DNA from: Candidatus Woesearchaeota archaeon
GTDB taxonomy: Archaea > Nanobdellota > Nanobdellia > Woesearchaeales > GW2011-AR4
Assembly (NCBI GenBank): GCA_016211245.1
Contig: JACQSQ010000032.1
Span: forward strand, 1 to 9,349
Length of the DNA stretch: 9,349 nt
Reading direction: 5' to 3'
Part shown: positions 5,044 to 9,349 of the stretch, in pieces
Numbering within the stretch: position 1 is the first letter of the stretch
How the letters are laid out: every line of letters starts with the position of its first letter
The notes under the pieces: generated by a model
What the model was told of the DNA's origin: nothing
The model's input: the letters and a program-made list of their open reading frames with translations, nothing else
The model's database searches: none
Translations under genes and position numbers: made by a program

Positions 5044-5766
5044 ATGCTCAAATCGCTGTTCTTCAAGCCAAAGGCCAATACTGATGAGCTACTGCCACCG
5101 CCGCCCCCATTTCCGAGCATGGAATTTGAAGAGCAGGCTGTTTCTGAAAATAGATTCCAAGAATTGTTTGAAGATGCGGAAAAGGATGCCGATATAAAAA
5201 AAGATTCTGCTCGTGAGGCGAAGACAAAGGTGCCTAAGAAGTTATTAGAGGAAGAGCCTAAAAAAATAAATGCTATTGGCAAGGCTAAGAAACAACAGAA
5301 AAAAGAAAAAGAAGTTGAGCCAGAAGATGAATTTTTCAATTTAGGCGAGGAGTTTGGATTGGATGTGGAAGAAGAGCCCAAATCCAAAGAATTTGATGAA
5401 TTGGGCATTAGCAACGCTGATTTTGAGGAGGAGATTGGAGCTGAAAAGGATGAGGCAGGGCAGGAAATAAAAAATGCGATAGATGATGCTAAAAGACCGG
5501 ACAAAAAATCGTTTTTGGGCGGCCTGTTCAGGAAAAAAGAAGCTAAAATTGCGCCTGAGCTTCTGGACAATTTTGATGCAATAAAAAGCAGGATGGCTCA
5601 TGCAAGACAAGCTTTGATGAATCTGGACCTAAAAGGGGCCAAGTGGGATTATATTGAAATAATGAGAATATACAACAAGCTAAAACCCGAAGAGCAGGCA
5701 AAGGTCTATCATGAAATACAGGATTTTTATTATGAGAGAAAAAACGCAGAAGAGCTGAAGATTTGA
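5044..5766 (+). CDS. Acidic, largely disordered protein with a C-terminal helical domain
   Basis: 240 residues, not recognised by name. The N-terminus has a short hydrophobic/basic patch (LKSLFFKPKA, 2-11) and a proline run (P18-P22). Residues 28-150 are dominated by E, K and D with low complexity and are probably disordered or coiled coil. A second patch, SFLGGLFRKK (156-165), resembles the N-terminal one. The C-terminal part (about 170-237) looks folded: LLDNFDAIKSRMAHARQAL, then DYIEIMRIYNKL, then KVYHEIQDFYYERK, three amphipathic helices with aromatic positions. From memory, similar tails (an A..Y.eim..Y..L..ee...vY.ei...Y motif) recur at the ends of many DPANN proteins; I could not verify this. 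No membrane segment. tmk follows after 46 nt with its own promoter. A scaffold or adaptor role is a guess only. Confidence 0.8.
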   Translation: MLKSLFFKPKANTDELLPPPPPFPSMEFEEQAVSENRFQELFEDAEKDADIKKDSAREAKTKVPKKLLEEEPKKINAIGKAKKQQKKEKEVEPEDEFFNLGEEFGLDVEEEPKSKEFDELGISNADFEEEIGAEKDEAGQEIKNAIDDAKRPDKKSFLGGLFRKKEAKIAPELLDNFDAIKSRMAHARQALMNLDLKGAKWDYIEIMRIYNKLKPEEQAKVYHEIQDFYYERKNAEELKI

Positions 5767-5780
5767 ACTTCTTTCACAAA

Positions 5781-5790
5781 TTTAATAAAT
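5781..5790 (+). promoter_or_regulatory. TATA-like box for tmk
   Basis: TTTAATAAAT, centre about 27 nt before the tmk ATG at 5813. This supports an independent, leaderless tmk transcript. Confidence 0.5.
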
Positions 5791-5812
5791 CAAGCGGAAT
5801 TCTCAGACAGCC

Positions 5813-6445
5813 ATGAAAAAAGGCTTGTTCATAGTCATTGACGGCATTGATGGAAGCGGGAAAAGCGAGATAGTAAAAATGCTCCATAACTACCTTTTCT
5901 CCAAAAACAAGAAATACAGGATATTGACAACAAGAGAGCCGACTAATGGCAAATACGGAAATAGGATAAGGGAGATGCTCAGAAAAGAAAATGATCCTGA
6001 AAGCAGCGGGAAAAAGATAACCGAACTTTTTATAAAAGACAGGAAAGATCACCTAAAAAACACTATCGTGCCTTTTCTTAACAAATCCGATAAGAACGAG
6101 CTGAATATAGTGATTTGCGACAGGTATTACTATTCAACAATAGCCTTCCAAGGAGCCCAAGGCCTGGATATCAAAGCCTTAATCCGCAAAAACAGGAAAT
6201 TCAAAAAGCCGGATATTACATTTGTACTTGATGTCAAGCCTTCGCTGGCCTTGAAAAGGATAGCAAGCAGGCAAAAAGAGAAATTTGAGCAGCTCGAATT
6301 CATGAAAAAAATAAGGAAGAACTTCTTGCTTTTGCCAAGTCTATTGAAAGACAACTTGATTATAGTAAATTCAAATGAAAGCCTTGAAAATGTTTTTGAG
6401 AATGTAAAAAAGGAGGTTGATAGGATATTGGAGGGTACGGCTTGA
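5813..6445 (+). CDS. tmk: Thymidylate kinase (dTMP kinase)
   Basis: 210 residues, standard length. Phosphorylates dTMP to dTDP with ATP in the cytosol, a required step for dTTP. The P-loop is GIDGSGKS (11-18). TTREPTNGKYG (39-49) is the TREP box whose arginine contacts dTMP. ICDRYYYSTIAFQGAQG (101-117) contains the D103-R104-Y105 motif and the base-binding stretch. ITFVLDVKP (135-143) precedes the lid, which carries R149, R153, K155 and K157. Basic residues sit in the lid rather than in the P-loop. The preceding gene ends 46 nt upstream and the next is convergent with a 9-nt gap, so tmk is probably monocistronic. dUTPase, acting just upstream in dTTP supply, is encoded about 0.5 kb away on the other strand. 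Confidence 0.93.
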   Translation: MKKGLFIVIDGIDGSGKSEIVKMLHNYLFSKNKKYRILTTREPTNGKYGNRIREMLRKENDPESSGKKITELFIKDRKDHLKNTIVPFLNKSDKNELNIVICDRYYYSTIAFQGAQGLDIKALIRKNRKFKKPDITFVLDVKPSLALKRIASRQKEKFEQLEFMKKIRKNFLLLPSLLKDNLIIVNSNESLENVFENVKKEVDRILEGTA

Positions 6446-6454
6446 GCTTCTTTC

Positions 6455-6742
6455 TTAATGACCGCTATTTTGGGCTTTGCGCTTTATTATTACTGCAGCC
6501 GCTATAATTGCAACGCCTATTATCAAAGACGGAATTACAAGATTGTATTCAACAACTGTTTTTTGTATATTTGGGTATTGGTGGCAGCTAAAATCTGAGC
6601 CGCAGTAGGATTCTGAATCGCAATCTTTGTTGCTCCTACATTCCCGCTGATTAATGTTTATAAGCCACCAAATAAAGAAAATTGCAATTATGACCACTAA
6701 TAGGATAGTCAGCCCTGCATCAGCCTTATTCGAAACCCCCAT
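6455..6742 (-). CDS. Small two-TM membrane protein with a four-cysteine extracytoplasmic loop
   Basis: 95 residues, not recognised by family. A short N-terminus is followed by TM1 (about 11-30, LTILLVVIIAIFFIWWLI), a loop (31-66) and TM2 (about 68-86, LVIPSLIIGVAIIAAAVII), ending in KRK. Positive charges after TM2 place both termini inside and the loop outside. The loop has four cysteines at exactly equal spacing, C35, C41, C47 and C53 (C-x5-C-x5-C-x5-C), within a polar, acidic context, suggesting two disulfides or a metal site. It is convergent to tmk, with a 9-nt gap. The TATA box at 6765-6772 supports the start. An alternative reading is a fragment of a larger cysteine-rich surface protein family of DPANN archaea. 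Confidence 0.8.
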   Translation of the reverse strand: MGVSNKADAGLTILLVVIIAIFFIWWLININQRECRSNKDCDSESYCGSDFSCHQYPNIQKTVVEYNLVIPSLIIGVAIIAAAVIIKRKAQNSGH

Positions 6743-6764
6743 ATCAAGAAGTAATGATTATGCC

Positions 6765-6772
6765 TATTTAAA
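6765..6772 (-). promoter_or_regulatory. TATA box for the four-cysteine membrane protein
   Basis: TTTAAATA on the minus strand with its centre 26 nt before ATG 6742. It predicts a leaderless mRNA. Confidence 0.55.
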
Positions 6773-6800
6773 TTTTTTCTACTTGAAAGTAAAGATAAAA

Positions 6801-6908
6801 TTATTCATCTTCTTTTTCATCAAGCTCTTTTTCTTCCGCAAATTCTGCCAGCTTGGTATTCTTCTGAACTGTCTTAAAGCTTATCGGCTTGCTAGTATCT
6901 TTTCCCAT
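6801..6908 (-). CDS. 35-residue hypothetical protein downstream of dUTPase
   Basis: A small reading frame starting with ATG at 6908 and ending in TAA at 6801-6803. It is preceded by a good Shine-Dalgarno (AGAGGTG, 6913-6919) 4 nt before the ATG, directly after the dUTPase stop at 6920-6922. The N-terminal half is basic and polar (MGKDTSKPISFKTVQK) and the C-terminal half is a strongly acidic, presumably helical tail (FAEEKELDEKEDE). No hydrophobic segment, no cysteines. Position and SD argue that it is translated from the dut mRNA. No family is recognised; a small adaptor or regulator of the neighbouring enzyme is only a possibility. Confidence 0.6.
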   Translation of the reverse strand: MGKDTSKPISFKTVQKNTKLAEFAEEKELDEKEDE

Positions 6909-6912
6909 AAAA

Positions 6913-6919
6913 CACCTCT
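6913..6919 (-). promoter_or_regulatory. Shine-Dalgarno for the 35-residue gene
   Basis: AGAGGTG on the minus strand, placed immediately after the dUTPase stop and 4 nt before ATG 6908. It is the main evidence that the small frame is real. Confidence 0.6.
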
Positions 6920-7351
6920 TTACTCCAGCCCTGTGCTTCCAAAGCCATTGTCATTTCTTGTTGTTTGGCCTAAATCGTCAGTCTCCTCCATAACAGCTTC
7001 TTCAATTTTGGCAAAAACCATCTGGCCTATTTTTTTCCCCTTTTCCACCTTGTACGGCTTGTCGCTCAGGTTTATCAAAGGAACTTTTATCTCTCCCCTG
7101 TAGCCTGAATCAATTGTGCCAACGCAATTCACGTGGCTTATGCCATGCTCTATAGCCAAGCCGCTTTTCGGCCTGACCTGAGCTTCGTAGCCATATGGAA
7201 TTGCTATCCTAATTCCAGTGCCGATTAATTTTCTTTCCATCGGCTTCAGCAAATTGTCTTCTGCAGCGTACAAGTCCATTCCAGAATCGCCCTTATGGGC
7301 ATAAGAAGGCATTTTGACATCTGCAGTTTTTTTTATTTTTATTCTAAGCAT
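6920..7351 (-). CDS. dut: dUTP diphosphatase (trimeric dUTPase)
   Basis: 143 residues from ATG 7351. Hydrolyses dUTP to dUMP and pyrophosphate, keeping uracil out of DNA and providing dUMP for thymidylate synthesis. All five motifs of the trimeric family are present: GDSGMDLYAA (21-30), VRPKSGLAIEHG (59-70), GTIDSGYRGEI (78-88, catalytic D81), GKKIGQMVF (105-113) and the C-terminal closing arm RNDNGFGSTG (132-141). The open frame extends upstream to a TTG at 7381, but residues before MLRIKIKK look non-native, and the family starts at this strand, so ATG 7351 is preferred. A GTGAT five nt before the ATG is a partial SD match. The promoter at 7418-7425 implies a ~45-nt leader with a hairpin. 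Confidence 0.93.
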   Translation of the reverse strand: MLRIKIKKTADVKMPSYAHKGDSGMDLYAAEDNLLKPMERKLIGTGIRIAIPYGYEAQVRPKSGLAIEHGISHVNCVGTIDSGYRGEIKVPLINLSDKPYKVEKGKKIGQMVFAKIEEAVMEETDDLGQTTRNDNGFGSTGLE

Positions 7352-7374
7352 TTTAATCACAGAAATTACATTCA

Positions 7375-7397
7375 AGCGCAATGATCTTTAGTGCGCT
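7375..7397. repeat. Inverted repeat in the dut leader
   Basis: AGCGCA at 7375-7380 and TGCGCT at 7392-7397 form a perfect 6-bp GC-rich stem with an 11-nt loop. On the dut mRNA it would lie right at the predicted 5' end. On the plus strand it is followed by seven Ts, which resembles a terminator, although no plus-strand gene ends here. Confidence 0.4.
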
Positions 7398-7417
7398 GTT
7401 TTTTTAGATGCACCTAA

Positions 7418-7425
7418 TATATAAA
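7418..7425 (-). promoter_or_regulatory. TATA box for dut and the 35-residue gene
   Basis: TTTATATA on the minus strand. Transcription would begin near 7396, giving a leader of about 45 nt, unusually long for this window. Confidence 0.55.
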
Positions 7426-7600
7426 CAAATCGCAAATAAAATATATACATTTTAAAGGTATAGTTTGATTGGGTATGTCATAAATCAATGATTTATGGGA
7501 TGCTGGGAAATAGCTGGTTTTCTTTGCCCTAAAGAAGCAAAGCGTAAGCCTTAATGGATTTCGGCATATTGGCTGGAATATTGCAGCTTGCTGTATTTTG
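7426..7600. other. Intergenic region without a credible protein gene; possible small RNA
   Basis: The 249 nt between dut and the PepSY-like gene hold no convincing protein. Visible elements are a plus-strand TATA-like stretch (AAATATATAC, about 7437-7448), a perfect palindrome at 7479-7497 (9-bp arms CATAAATCA/TGATTTATG around one A), and a hairpin at 7522-7541 region (CTTTGC/GCAAAG, alternatively TTCTTT/AAAGAA). A plus-strand transcript beginning near 7467 would contain both. No tRNA, C/D box pair or known RNA family is recognised. Confidence 0.3.
7479..7497. repeat. Perfect 19-bp palindrome
   Basis: CATAAATCA, a central A, then TGATTTATG. Symmetry and length suit a dimeric regulator site or a short RNA hairpin. 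It lies about 125 nt upstream of the dut start and about 100 nt after the PepSY-like stop. Confidence 0.5.
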
Positions 7601-8101
7601 CTATTCTTTCCTGAAAGAAAACACTGATGAAAGATTATGCTCAAGAATTTTGCCTGTGGAAGCGTCTATTTTCATGTTTAATGTATTGAAAGACTGCGTT
7701 ACATAGGTTATGTTCCAGATAGTCCCGTATTCCTGAACGTTCTGTAATATGGCTATTGTCTTGACGCTCTTGTCATTCGGGTAATTCTTTTGCTGAAATT
7801 CATTTGCTTTGCCCATTACATTGTCGAAGGTCAGCATTACTTTTTCAACTTTTATTTCTTTTACTTTTGTTTCGTCCCTCTTAAATACGTCTTCCTCTGC
7901 CCTTATGCTGACTGCATCGTCCTTCATGACAAAAGTTGTTATTTTGTCTTTTTTGGCGTTATAAAAACCCAGCTGCCACTCATTAGGCATTTCCTGGGGA
8001 ATCCTGAAAGCATAGGAAAAATAGGTGCTTTTGTTCTTTTTTTGCCAATCCTTGAAGCTCGTGCTTTCTTCGAGCTTTTTCAGTGCCGGCTTCAGATCCA
8101 T
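7601..8101 (-). CDS. PepSY-like domain protein, cytosolic
   Basis: 166 residues, no signal peptide or membrane helix. The N-terminal part (1-25) is helical and charged (LKPALKKLEES). A strand-rich middle follows (EWQLGFYNAKKDKITTFVMKDD written in two parts, 41-50 and 51-62). The C-terminal part fits a PepSY-like unit: a helix with a PNDKSVKTIAIL edge, then IWNITYV, and LNMKIDASTGKILEH (141-155), where the VDAxTGKIL pattern is the typical signature. PepSY domains are usually secreted or membrane-anchored and have been linked to protease inhibition; a soluble cytosolic version has no clear role. A TATA region at 8124-8133 sits about 27 nt before the ATG. The 3' end contains a TTCTTTC/GAAAGAA hairpin. 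Function unknown. Confidence 0.75.
   Translation of the reverse strand: MDLKPALKKLEESTSFKDWQKKNKSTYFSYAFRIPQEMPNEWQLGFYNAKKDKITTFVMKDDAVSIRAEEDVFKRDETKVKEIKVEKVMLTFDNVMGKANEFQQKNYPNDKSVKTIAILQNVQEYGTIWNITYVTQSFNTLNMKIDASTGKILEHNLSSVFSFRKE
7604..7619 (-). terminator. Short hairpin at the end of the PepSY-like gene
   Basis: Seven-base arms TTCTTTC and GAAAGAA separated by only 2 nt, covering the last codons next to the TAG stop. It may help end transcription, but no T-run follows directly on the minus strand, and a 2-nt loop is sterically poor. Confidence 0.25.
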
Positions 8102-8123
8102 GAAATATTCAAAAACCTCAAAA

Positions 8124-8133
8124 TTTATATATA
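8124..8133 (-). promoter_or_regulatory. TATA box for the PepSY-like gene
   Basis: ATATATAAA on the minus strand, centre about 27 nt before ATG 8101, supporting a leaderless start. The stretch is nearly symmetric and could also drive plus-strand transcription into the 8150-8266 gap, where I see no convincing protein. Confidence 0.55.
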
Positions 8134-8224
8134 TTTGGGTTTAACAACAGCATATTTAGCATTGGTAAGTTACACAAAAACAAAAATTGGGTGCAATAAC
8201 GATAAACTCAATAGATTATTAAGC

Positions 8225-8234
8225 TAAATAATAA
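8225..8234 (+). promoter_or_regulatory. Weak TATA-like box for taw1
   Basis: TAAATAATAA about 37 nt before ATG 8267; it would give a leader near 12 nt. It is weaker than the other promoters, and the whole 8200-8260 stretch is AT-rich, so the placement is uncertain. Confidence 0.3.
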
Positions 8235-8266
8235 GTAAAATTGAAAATTGATAATTAACAAACAAA

Positions 8267-9217
8267 ATGATTGAGCCAAACGTAAAATTGTTGCTTAAAA
8301 ACCAAGGGTACGAGACTGTTGGAAATCATACTAGGGTCAAGACGTGCCACTGGACCAAAAGCGACTTGAGAGGTGAGGGGGGATGCTACAAGCACAAGTT
8401 TTACGGCATAAACTCGCACCAGTGCATACAGATGACTCCTACATTTGTGTGCAACAACGCATGCGTTTTTTGCTGGCGCGACTTGAGATACCATACACAG
8501 CCAGCGATGGAAGGCGGCATCGATGCTCCGGAAGACATAGTTGATGGCACTATTGAGGCCCAAAAAAAATTGCTTTCAGGCTTTGGTGGCAACCCTAAAA
8601 CAGAAGAAGCAAAGTTTGAAAGGGCGATGAATCCGCAGCATGTTGCCATTTCGCTTGACGGCGAGCCGACTTTGTATCCAAAACTGCCTGAGCTGGTAAG
8701 GGAATACCATAAGAAGGGATTTTCAACTTTTGTTGTCAGCAATGGATTATTGCCAGAGAGAATTGCTAAATTGCTTCAAGAGCCGCCAACCCAGTTGTAT
8801 ATCTCTGTTGACGCGCCAAACGAGGAATTGTTCACAATTATTGACAGGCCGATAATTAAAAACGCATGGCAAGGCTTGATGAAAACATTAAGCATGCTGC
8901 CTGAAATAAGGGAAAAATCCAGAACCGTTTTAAGATTTACTTTAATCAAGGGCTTGAACATGGATTATGCTGAGCAATGGGCCGAAATAATAAGATTAAG
9001 CAACCCTATGTTTGTCGAAGTGAAGGCGTACATGTGGGTTGGGATGTCTAGGGAAAGATTGGAGCAGGCAAATATGCCATTGCATGATGAAGTAAAAGAA
9101 TTTGCGAAAGAGATTGCAAAATATGTTGATTACAAATTGATAGACGAGCACGAGCCTTCAAGAGTTGTTTTGCTTATGAAAGAGGACTTTGAAGGAAGGG
9201 TCATGAAGTTTGAGTGA
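8267..9217 (+). CDS. taw1: tRNA 4-demethylwyosine synthase (Taw1/TYW1), radical SAM
   Basis: 316 residues, normal for the archaeal enzyme. It condenses N1-methylguanosine-37 of tRNA-Phe with two carbons of pyruvate to form 4-demethylwyosine, the second step of wyosine synthesis, after Trm5 methylation. The radical SAM motif is CNNACVFCW with C62, C66 and C69. The second Fe-S cluster typical of TYW1 is provided by C27 (KTCHWTKSDLRG), C40 (GGCYKHKFYG) and C53 (SHQCIQMTP). K42, beside C40, is in the position of the lysine proposed to bind pyruvate. Further SAM-binding regions are AISLDGEPTLYP (127-138), FVVSNGLLPE (154-163) and LYISVDAPN (177-185). It lacks the flavodoxin domain of eukaryotic TYW1, as expected in archaea. 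It is monocistronic here; no other tRNA modification gene is adjacent. Confidence 0.95.
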   Translation: MIEPNVKLLLKNQGYETVGNHTRVKTCHWTKSDLRGEGGCYKHKFYGINSHQCIQMTPTFVCNNACVFCWRDLRYHTQPAMEGGIDAPEDIVDGTIEAQKKLLSGFGGNPKTEEAKFERAMNPQHVAISLDGEPTLYPKLPELVREYHKKGFSTFVVSNGLLPERIAKLLQEPPTQLYISVDAPNEELFTIIDRPIIKNAWQGLMKTLSMLPEIREKSRTVLRFTLIKGLNMDYAEQWAEIIRLSNPMFVEVKAYMWVGMSRERLEQANMPLHDEVKEFAKEIAKYVDYKLIDEHEPSRVVLLMKEDFEGRVMKFE

Positions 9218-9247
9218 AGGTTCGTATAACGTACAGAGCAAGGCGAC

Positions 9248-9348
9248 CTTCGGCTCGAGGCGAGAAATTTTTTCCTCGAATTTTGAGGCAACCCGCAAAA
9301 TTCAGAGTTGAAAAAATTTTGAAGCACTCGAGACTTTTTTGAGCGAAG
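9248..9348. repeat. Long imperfect inverted repeat after taw1 (possible terminator, structured RNA or mobile repeat)
   Basis: A nested stem can be traced. GAATTTTG (9278-9285) pairs with CAAAATTC (9296-9303) around a 10-nt loop. CTC (9275-9277) pairs with GAG (9305-9307) after a one-base bulge. AAATTTTTTC (9265-9274) pairs with GAAAAAATTT (9310-9319) after a two-base bulge. Further out, CTTCG plus CTC (9248-9256) can pair with GAG plus CGAAG (9341-9348), and two CTCGAG copies (9254-9259, 9327-9332) offer an alternative pairing. T6 runs follow at 9268 and 9335. No protein is credible here. The element reaches the window end and may continue beyond it. Confidence 0.55.
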
Positions 9349-9349
9349 C

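Noticed and set aside
5001..5570. 189-codon minus-strand open frame, very rich in serine, antisense to the acidic protein
   Set aside because: It mirrors GAA/GAG/AAA-rich codons of the real gene, which read as Ser/Phe/Leu on the other strand. It has no promoter or SD, and its low-complexity composition is that of a shadow.
7375..7408. Hairpin plus T7 as a plus-strand intrinsic terminator
   Set aside because: No plus-strand gene leads into it; the T-run is better read as A-rich leader sequence near the dut promoter on the minus strand.
7414..7644. 76-codon minus-strand frame in the dut/PepSY-like gap
   Set aside because: It overlaps the end of the PepSY-like gene in another frame and runs through the promoter and palindromes. 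Its composition (many C, F, I, Y) is that of translated AT-rich non-coding DNA.
7790..8227. 145-codon plus-strand frame across the PepSY-like gene and its promoter
   Set aside because: It is a phenylalanine/cysteine-rich shadow of the minus-strand gene; only the last ~20 codons are free of it, and they have no start signal.
8215..8235. TTATTA/TAATAA inverted repeat before taw1
   Set aside because: Arms are pure A/T in an AT-rich stretch, and such short symmetry is expected by chance.
9130..9327. 65-codon minus-strand frame covering the end of taw1 and the inverted repeat
   Set aside because: Most of it is antisense to taw1, and the rest lies in the hairpin-forming region; no start signal and no family features.

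Overview
The window looks like a piece of a small-genome archaeon, most likely of the DPANN group (Woesearchaeota/Pacearchaeota-like). The archaeal assignment rests on transcription factor S, Taw1 (archaeal wyosine pathway), archaeal-type riboflavin synthase RibC, CTP-dependent riboflavin kinase RibK, an NMD3-like protein, a eukaryote/archaeal-type signal peptidase, and TATA boxes placed about 24-30 nt before start codons. The DPANN placement is weaker: it comes from very short genes, tight packing, AT-rich DNA and several hypothetical proteins of a familiar DPANN style.

Layout. 1-704: a ribbon-helix-helix protein (+) and a PIN-domain protein (-) meet tail to tail and overlap by 6 bp, an odd geometry for a VapBC-like pair. 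753-2621 (-): a compact operon ribK, a papain/C39-like cysteine peptidase homologue, ribC, ribH, joined by an ATGA overlap, a 3-nt gap and a 4-nt gap. 2662-3117 (-): a short NMD3-like protein lacking zinc fingers. 3213-4179 (+): signal peptidase I, then TFS, which has its own TATA box. 4176-4664 (-): a stand-alone response-regulator receiver, sharing a TTAA stop overlap with tfs. 4761-4991 (+): a DUF167/YggU protein. 5044-5766 (+): an acidic, mostly disordered protein with a helical C-terminal domain. 5813-6445 (+): thymidylate kinase. 6455-6742 (-): a two-TM protein with a regular four-cysteine loop. 6801-7351 (-): dUTPase followed by a 35-residue gene. 7601-8101 (-): a PepSY-like cytosolic protein. 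8267-9217 (+): Taw1. 9248-9348: a long imperfect inverted repeat running to the window edge.

How the genes fit together. RibH makes 6,7-dimethyl-8-ribityllumazine, RibC dismutates it to riboflavin, and RibK phosphorylates riboflavin to FMN, so the operon covers the last three steps of FMN synthesis; the cysteine-peptidase homologue between them has no known place there. dUTPase (dUMP supply, dUTP removal) and Tmk (dTMP to dTDP) are nearby but in separate transcription units. TFS, Taw1 and the NMD3-like protein belong to transcription, tRNA modification and probably ribosome biology.

Signals. Most first genes carry a TATA box whose centre lies about 24-30 nt before the ATG, so most mRNAs appear leaderless or nearly so; downstream genes such as ribH and the 35-residue gene have clear Shine-Dalgarno sequences instead. 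No tRNA, rRNA, CRISPR array or transposase is visible. The longest stretch without a credible gene is 7352-7600.
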